Counted from the stretch's first letter, positions 50,179 to 56,742 are shown. The stretch is 64,000 nt of DNA from JACOTV01 sp964579395 (GCA_964579395.1 CAZOFT010000005.1:1-64000); one strand, 5' to 3'. The notes: a model not told the origin generated them from the sequence alone. Made by a program: numbers and translations.

Positions 50179-51216
50179 ATGATCAAACGGCTTTTTGTAC
50201 TCATCTTCATCTTATTTTCTTTCTCTGTTTTTAATATCTTGGGGATTCGTCCGCAGCTTGTGTGGCAACACGTTCTGTTTTTTGGCGTTGCACTGAGTAT
50301 CTTTTTTCTGGTGCGCTGGATGGGGTTTCGGTTTTTTTATGAGCATGCATGGGTCTGGTATCTGCTGTTTGTGGGGTTATTATTATTTACCTACATCATC
50401 GGGTTTGAGGCGCGCGGCAGTAAGCGCTGGATTGATATTGGGTTTTTTAATTTCCAGCCGTCGGAGTTTTTCAAAGTGTTTTTCGGGCTATTTATGGCGT
50501 ATTATCTGACGCAATACCGGCGCGAACTTGATGAGCCGGGCGCAATCGTGCGCATTCTTGGCTTGGCGGCCATACCGACTATAATCATTTTCCTGCAACC
50601 TGACTTGGGATCTGCGCTGGTATATATGGTAATTTTTGTAGTCAGCATGGTACTTTCTGCGGTCCCGCGAAGTACGTTGCTGAAATTGGGCGCCCCCCTG
50701 GTGGTGCTGGCTCCGATGGGGTGGTTTTTTCTCAAAGAATACCAACGGGCACGCCTGGTGAGCTTTATCTATCCGCAAGCGGATGCACTTGGAAGCGGCT
50801 ACAATGTACTTCAGGCAAAGATCACGGCCGGTTCAGGCGGGCTTTTGGGGAAAGGTTTGGGGTTTGGTACCCAAACAAAGCTCTTTTTTCTGCCGGAGAA
50901 CCATACTGACTTTGCCTTTGCTTCGCTGGTTGAGCAGTTTGGGTTTTTGGGCGGTGCGGTGCTCATTATCGCCTATATTCTCTTGTTTATTTTGCTGATT
51001 CGACGCTCGATCAAGTGGGGACAAGAGCGTGATTCACTGGCACAAGTGCGGTTTATGTACGGTATGAGCTTTGCGTGCGCACTCTTATTTCAAGCCATTG
51101 TAAATATCGGAATGAATCTGGGAGTACTTCCGGTGACCGGTATTACGCTGCCATTTGTATCCTACGGCGGGTCGTCACTGCTGAGTTTGATGATCGGTAT
51201 GGCGCTACTGATGTAG
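50179..51216 (+). CDS. rodA: Peptidoglycan polymerase RodA (SEDS family)
   Basis: RodA is the elongation-specific SEDS glycosyltransferase that polymerises lipid II along the side wall with a class B PBP. The 345 residues hold about ten helices. Characteristic segments are GSKRWIDIGFFNFQPSEFFKVFFGLFMAYYL, FLQPDLGSALVYMVIFVVSMVLSA, GLGFGTQTKLFFLPENHTDFAFASLVEQFGFLGGAVLI and TGITLPFVSYGGSSLLSLMIGMALLM. The C-terminus ends right at that last helix and is shorter than in many homologues. It is distinct from ftsW at 39498 by sequence and by lying outside the dcw cluster. No mreB or second class B PBP is in the window, so its elongation role is inferred. Confidence 0.92.
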   Translation: MIKRLFVLIFILFSFSVFNILGIRPQLVWQHVLFFGVALSIFFLVRWMGFRFFYEHAWVWYLLFVGLLLFTYIIGFEARGSKRWIDIGFFNFQPSEFFKVFFGLFMAYYLTQYRRELDEPGAIVRILGLAAIPTIIIFLQPDLGSALVYMVIFVVSMVLSAVPRSTLLKLGAPLVVLAPMGWFFLKEYQRARLVSFIYPQADALGSGYNVLQAKITAGSGGLLGKGLGFGTQTKLFFLPENHTDFAFASLVEQFGFLGGAVLIIAYILLFILLIRRSIKWGQERDSLAQVRFMYGMSFACALLFQAIVNIGMNLGVLPVTGITLPFVSYGGSSLLSLMIGMALLM

Positions 51217-51221
51217 TGCTG

Positions 51222-51250
51222 TTGCAGTTTGCGCCTCCATTTACTATAAT
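51222..51250 (+). promoter_or_regulatory. rplU promoter
   Basis: TTGCAG (51222-51227), a 17-base spacer and TATAAT (51245-51250) end 8 bases before the L21 ATG at 51259, giving a leaderless ribosomal-protein message. Confidence 0.75.
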
Positions 51251-51258
51251 TATGACTT

Positions 51259-51573
51259 ATGGCAAAGTTTGCAGTCGTCCAAACAGGCGGAAAACAGTAT
51301 CTGGTCAAAGAAGGCCAGCATATTGTCGTGGAACATATTGATGCAGAAACGGGTGCAACCGTGGAGCTTACTACCTTGGCAACATTTGATGATGCCGGAT
51401 CCGCTGTAGATCTTGGAGCACCAGAACTCACTAAAAAAACAAAAGCAGCAGTACTTGAGCAAGGCAAAGGGGAGAAAATCCGTATTGCCAAGTTCCGCTC
51501 AAAAAGCCGCTATCGCCGCGTCACCGGATTCCGTCCGACGCTGACCAAGCTTGAGATCAAAACACTTGCATAA
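51259..51573 (+). CDS. rplU: 50S ribosomal protein L21
   Basis: L21 binds 23S rRNA near L20 in the large subunit. The 104 residues match the family end to end: MAKFAVVQTGGKQYLVKEGQ at the start, a core with GAPELTKKTKAAVLEQGKGEKIRIAKFRSKSRYRRVTGFRPTLTKLEI-type sequence and the conserved basic KSRYRR-G-x-R-P-T-L-T block near the end. The middle loop is shortened. The ATG follows TATAAT by 8 bases, so translation should begin without a Shine-Dalgarno site. It is the first gene of the L21-L27-ParB-HTH set. Confidence 0.96.
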   Translation: MAKFAVVQTGGKQYLVKEGQHIVVEHIDAETGATVELTTLATFDDAGSAVDLGAPELTKKTKAAVLEQGKGEKIRIAKFRSKSRYRRVTGFRPTLTKLEIKTLA

Positions 51574-51575
51574 GT

Positions 51576-51581
51576 TATACT
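51576..51581 (+). promoter_or_regulatory. rpmA -10 box
   Basis: TATACT ends 7 bases before the L27 ATG at 51589, another leaderless-type spacing. A TTGAGA at 51551-51556 would need a 19-base spacer. Confidence 0.5.
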
Positions 51582-51588
51582 ATAGACC

Positions 51589-51840
51589 ATGGCCCATACA
51601 AAATCACAAAAAGCGACAAAAGGAAATCGTGACTCGCGATCCAAGCGTCTCGGCGTCAAAAAATACGGCGGAGAACGTGTGGAAGCAGGAAACGTGATTC
51701 TTACTCAGCGCGGTGCCAAATACAAAGCAGGTGTCGGTACGCTGTTGTCACGTGATTTTACCATCATCGCCACTGAGGCCGGAACCGTTGACTTTATTAC
51801 CAGACAGGGTGATACTTATGTCTGCGTATGTCAGAGCTAA
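51589..51840 (+). CDS. rpmA: 50S ribosomal protein L27
   Basis: L27 reaches the peptidyl-transferase centre with its N-terminal tail. The 83-residue protein starts MAHTKSQKATKGNRDSRSKRLGVKKYGGERVEAGNVI-style, with the family pattern A-H-x-K-x-x-x-x-T-x-x-x-R-D-S-x-x-K-R-L-G-V-K clearly kept. Gly-rich positions near the start (usually KKGGGST) are Ser/Gln/Lys/Ala here. No cleavable N-terminal extension, as in Firmicutes, is present. It shares its last 13 bases with the start of the ParB-HTH gene in another frame. Confidence 0.96.
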   Translation: MAHTKSQKATKGNRDSRSKRLGVKKYGGERVEAGNVILTQRGAKYKAGVGTLLSRDFTIIATEAGTVDFITRQGDTYVCVCQS

Positions 51841-52424
51841 TCCAACAACTCTTTCTTCTTCTCTCCACTGAGACTGACCCCGTCAAGCAATCAGAATATA
51901 TCGTACAACTGCGAAGACAAGGCGCGGCAAACACTGAGATCGCCCGACGCATGGGAAAAACTCCTTCTCAGGTAAGTCATATTGCCCGCATCAATAAGCT
52001 CCCCGAGATGGTCCTTGACGCATACTATTCACGCATGCTGAGTGTGACTCACCTCTATATCCTCTCACGCCTGCACTTTGAAAGTCATATGAAAAGTATT
52101 TTCGAGCAGGTCATGGCAAAAGACCTTTCCACACAGGAAACGGATCGACTGGTTCGCGAAAAGCTCCACGATGTCACTGACGCGGGAGAATACATGGACC
52201 CTGATGTGGTGCGTGCCCATATAGGCATGATGCAGGTACGCGGACTACAGGTAAAAGTGATTCAGACACGCACGCGTGTCAAATATATCGTGGAAGCAAA
52301 AGGAAATGTGGCGCACACAAGCGCCCTGCTGGAAGAGGTTATGCACGCCCAAGAACACTACGAACCGATAGAGGAGGCTCCTGCAGTGTCCCAGCCTGAG
52401 AATCCCGATGAAGCGGGTTTTTGA
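51828..52424 (+). CDS. ParB/KorB-type helix-turn-helix protein without nuclease-like domain
   Basis: This 198-residue protein carries a ParB-type HTH (GAANTEIARRMGKTPSQVSHIARINKLPEMVLDAYYS, about residues 31-67) followed by a helical region (MLSVTHLYILSRL through TDRLVREKLHD) like the KorB/ParB DNA-binding domain. The usual N-terminal ParB/Srx CTPase domain with the GERRxRA motif is absent. The remaining residues include a small beta-rich end (VRGLQVKVIQTRTRVKYIVEAKGN) that may be a dimerisation module. Its ATG overlaps rpmA by 13 bases, so it is translationally tied to ribosomal protein genes. A DNA-binding regulator or chromosome-segregation helper is likely. Its 3' end overlaps lepB tail to tail by 86 bases. 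Confidence 0.78.
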   Translation: MSELIQQLFLLLSTETDPVKQSEYIVQLRRQGAANTEIARRMGKTPSQVSHIARINKLPEMVLDAYYSRMLSVTHLYILSRLHFESHMKSIFEQVMAKDLSTQETDRLVREKLHDVTDAGEYMDPDVVRAHIGMMQVRGLQVKVIQTRTRVKYIVEAKGNVAHTSALLEEVMHAQEHYEPIEEAPAVSQPENPDEAGF

Positions 52425-52962
52425 TCGGTCCCATACGATCAGTGGGGAAATAGCGGTAAAATACTTGTCCGATCAGCGACTCCTGGTCGATCGGTCCAAA
52501 CTCGCGAGAGTCGGAGGAGTGGGGGCGGTTGTCACCCATCACAAAGAGCTTCCCTGAAGGCACCGTGATTTGTACATCTTCCTGGGCAAATCCTCCCTCA
52601 AACACGCTGGTTTTATCAGATATATAGTTCTCACTCAATTGTGCTCCATTGACAAATACTTCGCCGCCGCGCACCTTGACCGTATCACCCGGCAGTCCGA
52701 TGATGCGTTTGATGTATTCTTGGTCAGGGTTTTTGGGCGATTTGAAGACAACTACATCACCACGCTCCATAGGACGAAACTTATAGGTGACCTTGCTGGT
52801 AAAGATATACTCACCGGATCGAAACGTAGGCTCCATTGAAGGTCCTTTTACCTGATTCGGCTGCATGATAAACAGGTACACCACCACAAAGATGGATCCT
52901 ACAAAGGTGATGGTTTCAAGGATATCCATCACAAAATCAAGTGCCGCTTTTGCAAGTCGCAT
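52339..52962 (-). CDS. lepB: Signal peptidase I
   Basis: LepB cleaves signal peptides from exported proteins at the outer face of the membrane. Residues 1-35 contain one hydrophobic anchor (TITFVGSIFVVVYLFIM). The catalytic Ser lies in GPSMEPTF, the general-base Lys in EYIKRIIGLPGDTV, and the conserved box is VMGDNRPHSSDSREFGPI. The ATG at 52962 is chosen because TTGTCA-17-TACAAT (52998 to 52970, minus) ends 7 bases before it, ruling out the longer in-frame start at 52998. After the usual end (TDRMGPIKNP) about 20 extra residues follow, encoded opposite the ParB-HTH gene; this tail may be functionless. Confidence 0.94.
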   Translation of the reverse strand: MRLAKAALDFVMDILETITFVGSIFVVVYLFIMQPNQVKGPSMEPTFRSGEYIFTSKVTYKFRPMERGDVVVFKSPKNPDQEYIKRIIGLPGDTVKVRGGEVFVNGAQLSENYISDKTSVFEGGFAQEDVQITVPSGKLFVMGDNRPHSSDSREFGPIDQESLIGQVFYRYFPTDRMGPIKNPLHRDSQAGTLQEPPLSVRSVLGRA

Positions 52963-52969
52963 GCCAATT

Positions 52970-52998
52970 ATTGTAAAGAGTTGTGGGGGAAATGACAA
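52970..52998 (-). promoter_or_regulatory. lepB promoter
   Basis: On the minus strand TTGTCA (52998-52993), a 17-base spacer and TACAAT (52975-52970) end 7 bases before the ATG at 52962, indicating a leaderless lepB message. Confidence 0.75.
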
Positions 52999-53003
52999 CG
53001 GGA

Positions 53004-53705
53004 TTACTTCTCCCGTTTGACCTGAAGTGTTTTTTCCGACTCTTGTCCTGCTTCATCGACCGCTTTTATAGTTACGGTATTGTCGCCTTGCTTGAGCCTG
53101 ACTGACTGTTGAAACTTCCCGTCAGCATCGACCACCACCGGTCCGCCATTTATGGTGACAGATACGCTGGCGGGTTCGACTACTCCGGATACGGCAAGGT
53201 TATTCTCCAAAGTGGTAACCGATTCTTCAGTCGGGGACTCCAGGGTGATTGTGGGTTTTTCGCTCAAGTAAAAGACCACGTGCACCTCGCTTTCCCGGCG
53301 CTCATCATCGTTGGCGGCGACAAATTTGATTTCATTACGCCCCTTGGCCAACGTAAGTGTGGTTGAGAATGCATCTTTTCCTTTGGTCTCCAGTGTCTTT
53401 TTGCGCGAACCGCCCAGATATACGGAGACGCGATCAACGTTGGTAAGATCTCCGGAGAGGGCGAGTGTGGCGCTTGAGGTGGCATTGGGGGGTGTGTTCT
53501 CGTTCAGACTCAATGCTCCTGAGGTATTTGCGGTGATCTCGCTGTCTTGCCTGCCAAATACCAGAGAGCTTGCGCCTGCAGCGAAGTTGATAAACGGTGC
53601 GACGCCAAATACCACCACACTTACTCCCAGTCCGAGAATAATCAGCACAAATGCTGCCAGAAGATAATGAAATGTGCGGGATTGTTGTTGTTCAAGGCGT
53701 GACAT
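53004..53705 (-). CDS. Membrane-anchored protein with Ig-like beta-sandwich domains
   Basis: From ATG 53705 the 233-residue product has a short cytoplasmic head (MSRLEQQQSRTFHYLL), one helix (AAFVLIILGLGVSVVVFGVA) and an extracytoplasmic region. That region holds two Ig-like repeats of about 80 residues each: LALSGDLTNVDRVSVYLGG...LAKGRNEIKFVAANDDERR and LAVSGVVEPASVSVTINGG...LKQGDNTVTIKAVDEAGQE. These are of the glucodextranase-B/Bacterial-Ig type found in surface and cell-wall-binding proteins. The ATG overlaps the last base of the CCA of tRNA-Thr. The frame stays open for 85 more codons upstream, straight through the tRNA to ATG 53960, so a longer form is possible (see findings). Function unknown; a surface adhesion or wall role is inferred. 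Confidence 0.8.
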   Translation of the reverse strand: MSRLEQQQSRTFHYLLAAFVLIILGLGVSVVVFGVAPFINFAAGASSLVFGRQDSEITANTSGALSLNENTPPNATSSATLALSGDLTNVDRVSVYLGGSRKKTLETKGKDAFSTTLTLAKGRNEIKFVAANDDERRESEVHVVFYLSEKPTITLESPTEESVTTLENNLAVSGVVEPASVSVTINGGPVVVDADGKFQQSVRLKQGDNTVTIKAVDEAGQESEKTLQVKREK

Positions 53706-53780
53706 GGAGCCGATGGCCGGATTTGAACCGGCGACCTCTCGCTTACGAAGCGACTGCTCTACCAGCTGAGCTACATCGGC
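53705..53780 (-). tRNA. tRNA-Thr (CGT anticodon), CCA encoded
   Basis: The minus strand folds into a full cloverleaf of 73 bases plus CCA: acceptor GCCGATG/CATCGGC, D arm GCTC/GAGC, anticodon arm GTCGC-TTCGTAA-GCGAG, variable AGGTC, T arm GCCGG-TTCAAAT-CCGGC, discriminator T then CCA. The anticodon CGT reads ACG (Thr). One pair at the top of the anticodon stem is mismatched (G-G). The gene lies in sense orientation inside a 321-codon open frame. Confidence 0.93.
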
Positions 53781-53960
53781 AGACCCGTCGGGTAAAGGCT
53801 CATTGGGACCTTCATCCGTAGGTTCCGGTTCCGCGACTTGCCACTCGATGTCGTGATCAACGCCGTCGGGACCGTACAATTCAAAATCACTCATACCGGT
53901 TGATTTTGAGTCGGTATCGGGGGACTCACCCCAAAAGGAGCTAGAGTTCTTTTTTCCCAT
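53706..53960 (-). other. In-frame upstream extension of the membrane-protein ORF, spanning tRNA-Thr
   Basis: From ATG 53960 the frame runs without a stop through 60 hydrophilic, acidic codons (MGKKNSSSFWGESPDTDSK..., later PEPTDEGPNEPLPDGS), then through the tRNA, where it reads ADVAQLVEQS...NPAIGS, and on into the membrane protein. ATG 53960 lies 11 bases after a TATAAT. Translations of tRNA genes give such AQLVEQS strings by chance, so only the flanking codons carry weight. The segment is either a real cytoplasmic N-terminus interrupted by the tRNA gene, or a 5' leader that is open by chance. Confidence 0.4.
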
Positions 53961-53971
53961 ATACAGCACTT

Positions 53972-53977
53972 ATTATA
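53972..53977 (-). promoter_or_regulatory. -10 box upstream of the tRNA-Thr/membrane-protein unit
   Basis: TATAAT on the minus strand lies 11 bases before ATG 53960 and about 190 bases before the tRNA 5' end. I see no closer -10 box for the tRNA. Confidence 0.5.
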
Positions 53978-54011
53978 CCAAGTGCAGGGTAGGCTTTTAT
54001 CGGCAATTGCA

Positions 54012-54401
54012 TCACTCAGTCGGTGGGGCAGACGGGTCCATGGCCTGCATTCGCTCGGTGGCCGCGTCAAGGCGCATCACAAACTCACCAAACATCTCAT
54101 CATCCAGCCAGCGCATGCGCGCAGCCCGCCAGTTTTGGGTATTCGGGTTTTGGAAAAAATACAAACCGCTTTCAGAATCTAATTCATGATTCCCACTCCA
54201 GCTGCAACCACGCGGCGGAATCACCACTATGGCGCGCGGATCATCGCTCTCGGTCTTACCCATCACGACGGGGGTACGATCCTGCTGCAACAAACGCAGC
54301 AGCGCATCATCATTTACAAACGGATCACGTTGATCCAATCGGGTACTTATGGCCTCCCGGCCACGACGAACATACCCATGTCCTCGCTCAAAGATACTCA
54401 T
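54012..54401 (-). CDS. PPRGCSW-family protein, copy 3 (unknown function)
   Basis: This is the third of three tandem paralogues on the minus strand, 129 residues, soluble, without signal peptide. It shares the N-terminus MSIxExG and a central block, DALLRLLQQDRTPVV then PPRGCSWSG, with the other two. In copies 1 and 2 the block reads SDRALR(K/R)(L/M)VRxGRTP and PPxGCSWHS. This copy is the most divergent: the later aromatic region is LYFFQNPNTQNW rather than LLFRHRRTG. A TATACT at 54446-54441 (minus) gives it its own promoter with about 40 bases of leader. I recognise no known family. The invariant cysteine in GCSW and the arginine-rich helix could bind nucleic acid or metal, which is a guess. 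Confidence 0.72.
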   Translation of the reverse strand: MSIFERGHGYVRRGREAISTRLDQRDPFVNDDALLRLLQQDRTPVVMGKTESDDPRAIVVIPPRGCSWSGNHELDSESGLYFFQNPNTQNWRAARMRWLDDEMFGEFVMRLDAATERMQAMDPSAPPTE

Positions 54402-54440
54402 GTGAGAAAAAAGAGAGAAACTGCTAACGGTATGACAGTC

Positions 54441-54446
54441 AGTATA
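54441..54446 (-). promoter_or_regulatory. -10 box of PPRGCSW copy 3
   Basis: TATACT on the minus strand, 39 bases before the ATG at 54401. The same hexamer precedes all three copies. Confidence 0.5.
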
Positions 54447-54457
54447 GCAGATGGTAC

Positions 54458-54856
54458 TTAGATACTGCGGTCGGAATCCATATAGTCTTCTTCTGCAGCC
54501 ACGCGATGTTTGGCTATGTCGATACGAAACTGCAACTCACGTGCAGCAACATGATCAACCACGACGGTATCTGCCGGTGCCAGCTCGCCGGTACGGCGGT
54601 GGCGAAACAGAAGCTCGCCGGTATCAGGATTGCTGGTATTGTAGGGTGAGTGCCAGCTGCAGCCACGCGGAGGAGTGCTAACCACATGTTTCCAATCAGC
54701 CACCTGGGGTTGCTCGCCAAGTGGGGCTACAACCGGTGTACGACCGGCGCGCACCATCCGGCGCAATGCCCGGTCACTACGCATCGGATCAAACTGTTCT
54801 CTTACTTTTTCCTGTATTCTGGTTGCGGCAAAATAGCCTTGTTCAATAATGCTCAT
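54458..54856 (-). CDS. PPRGCSW-family protein, copy 2 (unknown function)
   Basis: This is the middle copy of the tandem family, 132 residues. Its pattern is MSIIEQGYFAA, DPMRSDRALRRMVRAGRTPVV, STPPRGCSWHS, LLFRHRRTG and an arginine-rich C-terminal helix (AARELQFRIDIAKHRVAAEED). It aligns with copy 1 over its whole length by eye, and the DPMxSDRALR and GRTP blocks are nearly identical. A conserved Asp-rich end (EEDYMDSD) is unique to this copy. It has its own TATACT at 54890-54885. The Arg/His-rich composition with a single conserved Cys-Ser-Trp suggests a nucleotide- or RNA-related role, but I do not know the function. Confidence 0.75.
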   Translation of the reverse strand: MSIIEQGYFAATRIQEKVREQFDPMRSDRALRRMVRAGRTPVVAPLGEQPQVADWKHVVSTPPRGCSWHSPYNTSNPDTGELLFRHRRTGELAPADTVVVDHVAARELQFRIDIAKHRVAAEEDYMDSDRSI

Positions 54857-54884
54857 AGTATGTATGGTAAATGCTATGGGCGTA

Positions 54885-54890
54885 AGTATA
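54885..54890 (-). promoter_or_regulatory. -10 box of PPRGCSW copy 2
   Basis: TATACT on the minus strand, 28 bases before the ATG at 54856. Confidence 0.5.
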
Positions 54891-54894
54891 CCAC

Positions 54895-55287
54895 TTATCG
54901 CGTACGGGTGGTGTCACGTGTGGCGCCGGCGACGATATGGCGTGCCAGGCCGATGCGGTATTGTAGGTAGCGCGCTTCATCCAGCTCTACGATGTGGGTG
55001 GTGGCAGGTACTTGCCTGCCGGTCCGGGTGTGGGTAAACAGGTAGGCGCCGGCTTCTGAATCAAGAACGACTTCGCCGCTGTGCCAGCTGCAGCCGAGTG
55101 GAGGAGTAGTGACCAGGTATTGTTGAGCTGCCCCATCTGCGGTTTCACCTGCGGGGCGGATGTCCGGGGTGCGACCCTGGCGAACCAGCTTACGCAGTGC
55201 CCGATCACTGACCATCGGATCCATGTGCTCTGCCACTTTTGTTTGTACATATCGGGCGATATCGTGCCCACGCTCCACCATGCTCAT
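54895..55287 (-). CDS. PPRGCSW-family protein, copy 1 (unknown function)
   Basis: This is the first copy of the family, 130 residues. Landmarks are MSMVERGHDIARY, HMDPMVSDRALRKLVRQGRTP, TTPPLGCSWHS, YLFTHTRTGRQVPATTHIV and ARYLQYRIGLARHIV. The arrangement of a helical N-terminal domain, a glycine/cysteine turn (GCSW) and a C-terminal helix is the same in the three copies. The ATG 55287 is preceded by TATACT (55317-55312, minus) with a leader of about 25 bases. The copy number and separate promoters suggest dosage or sub-functionalisation. Not recognised as any known domain. Confidence 0.75.
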   Translation of the reverse strand: MSMVERGHDIARYVQTKVAEHMDPMVSDRALRKLVRQGRTPDIRPAGETADGAAQQYLVTTPPLGCSWHSGEVVLDSEAGAYLFTHTRTGRQVPATTHIVELDEARYLQYRIGLARHIVAGATRDTTRTR

Positions 55288-55311
55288 AGAAAAAAAGACC
55301 GAATAAAAAAC

Positions 55312-55317
55312 AGTATA
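55312..55317 (-). promoter_or_regulatory. -10 box of PPRGCSW copy 1
   Basis: TATACT on the minus strand, 24 bases before the ATG at 55287. Confidence 0.5.
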
Positions 55318-55397
55318 TAAAATTGTTGCTTATGAACGAGGGTTAATATGCTGACCAAGGGGTGCTAAACAAAAATGATAAATGCTCTTTAAGATGC

Positions 55398-55403
55398 TAG
55401 AAT
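55398..55403 (+). promoter_or_regulatory. -10 box of the Ldh_2-family gene
   Basis: TAGAAT ends 13 bases before the ATG at 55417. The region is AT-rich and no -35 box stands out. Confidence 0.45.
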
Positions 55404-55416
55404 CTAACTTGTATTT

Positions 55417-56433
55417 ATGAAAATCAAAATAGACGATCTAAAACAAAAAGTTCACAGCTATCTTAGGCTGAGCGGATTAGATGAGAGTGATTGCAGTGTA
55501 TTTGCTGGTCTTATTGTTGAGCAAGAAATGATAGGAAACCAATTTAGTCCAATTGGTGAACTTGCAGGCAAGCACACGAGATTGTTTGGTAACACCAAAA
55601 ATAGTAAGGAAGAAGTTGTTTCTGAAAAGCCGGCGCTGACACTTCTCAAAGGTAATGGTAGGTTGGCTCCATTGATTACGGCCGACCATTTAGATGGGGT
55701 GGTTGCAAAGGCAAAGTCCCAAGGAATCTATGCGCTAGGGATATATGACAGCACGTACAATGACTTCTTCGATATTTTTTGTCGTAGAATCGCTGAACAA
55801 AATTGTGTTTCTATAATCGTGGAAAACGGTGGTCCACAAGGCGTAGTTCCTTTTGGTGGGAGAAAAGATGTGACAGGGACGAACCCTATTGCATATGGTA
55901 TCCCAACAAACAAATATCCAATGATTTTTGACGCTGCGACTGCCATGCACGCATACGGAAGAATTAGACAAGCAAAAGAAAATAATGAAACACTACCTGA
56001 GAACGCTTATGTAGATAAAGAAGGAAATGTGACTACCGATCCGAATGTCGCATATGCAGTTTTACCTTTTGGAGGGTTTAAAGGATATGCGATCAATCTC
56101 TTGATTGATGTGTTAAGCGGCGCATTAGTTAGAGGAAAAAGTGGGTTAGATATGCCGCTTGAGTCTCCCGATCGACATATAGGAACATTGCTCATTGTCA
56201 TCGATCCGGCAGCATTTGGAGATATAGAAGATTTTAAGCAAACCACTACAAAACTAGCTGATGATCTATTAGCAGTCCCGCCTGTAAATCCAGATCAACC
56301 TGTAAAAGTACCGGGTTTTAGAGGTGGCAAAAGACTGGAAAAATTCAATAGAGAAGGTGTTATGGAAATTGAAGATAAGGAGTGGGAAAAATTTGAAGCG
56401 GCTCTTAGGAAATTTCAGGTGATAAATGAGTAA
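55417..56433 (+). CDS. Malate/L-lactate dehydrogenase family (Ldh_2) protein, divergent
   Basis: This 338-residue protein belongs to the NAD(P)-dependent Ldh_2 family (malate, lactate, ureidoglycolate and sulfolactate dehydrogenases). The core VVPFGGRKDVTGTNPIAYGIP and LPFGGFKGYAINLLIDVLSGAL blocks are clear. However, the N-terminal Ser-His-Gly motif that carries the catalytic His is FSPIGELAG here, and the S-x-H-x-G motif near residue 115 is DSTYNDFF. Both hallmark histidines are thus absent, so activity is uncertain. Codon use (many AGA, ATA, TTA) and high AT set it apart from its neighbours, suggesting recent acquisition. It lies alone on the plus strand between unrelated genes. Confidence 0.82.
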   Translation: MKIKIDDLKQKVHSYLRLSGLDESDCSVFAGLIVEQEMIGNQFSPIGELAGKHTRLFGNTKNSKEEVVSEKPALTLLKGNGRLAPLITADHLDGVVAKAKSQGIYALGIYDSTYNDFFDIFCRRIAEQNCVSIIVENGGPQGVVPFGGRKDVTGTNPIAYGIPTNKYPMIFDAATAMHAYGRIRQAKENNETLPENAYVDKEGNVTTDPNVAYAVLPFGGFKGYAINLLIDVLSGALVRGKSGLDMPLESPDRHIGTLLIVIDPAAFGDIEDFKQTTTKLADDLLAVPPVNPDQPVKVPGFRGGKRLEKFNREGVMEIEDKEWEKFEAALRKFQVINE

Positions 56434-56453
56434 AAAGCTTGATTAGAGTTGGG

Positions 56454-56741
56454 TTAAGTTTGGAGATCTATTCCACCAAGTGTTCGCTTTAATGACTGTC
56501 GCAATTGTTCACGACCAAACCCACTTTTGAGAAAGACTTCTCTTGCGCGCGCATCTTCCTCGTTGATGTAGTAGTCGTAATGAATAAGCGTAAGTGGGCG
56601 TCTGTGTGCGGTTGATTTCACTTCGCCGCGTGCGTGCGCCGACAAACGATTGCGCAAATTAGTAGAAAATCCAGTGTACAAGCGTTTATCCTTCTGGCTA
56701 AGCAAGGTGTAAACGTAATAGTGACGGCGATCTTGTGACAT
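56454..56741 (-). CDS. GIY-YIG nuclease-superfamily protein (UPF0213/YhbQ-like)
   Basis: This 95-residue protein is a stand-alone GIY-YIG domain: YYVYTLLSQKDKRLYTGFSTNLRNRLSAH holds the YVY and YTG equivalents and the catalytic Arg, and EEDARAREVFLKSGFGREQL holds the metal-binding Glu. Such proteins are structure-specific endonucleases or repair factors of small size; this class lacks additional DNA-binding domains. The ATG at 56741 is two bases from a 15-base palindrome (56743-56757). A TATAAT-like box further upstream gives a leader of about 19 bases. The gene lies downstream of tRNA-Gly in the same orientation. It may be linked to mobile DNA at the tRNA, which is inference. Confidence 0.85.
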   Translation of the reverse strand: MSQDRRHYYVYTLLSQKDKRLYTGFSTNLRNRLSAHARGEVKSTAHRRPLTLIHYDYYINEEDARAREVFLKSGFGREQLRQSLKRTLGGIDLQT

Positions 56742-56742
56742 A

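Noticed and set aside
53705..53780. ADVAQLVEQS...NPAIGS as a protein motif
   Set aside because: This string is the usual translation of a tRNA gene; it is evidence for the tRNA, not for a domain.
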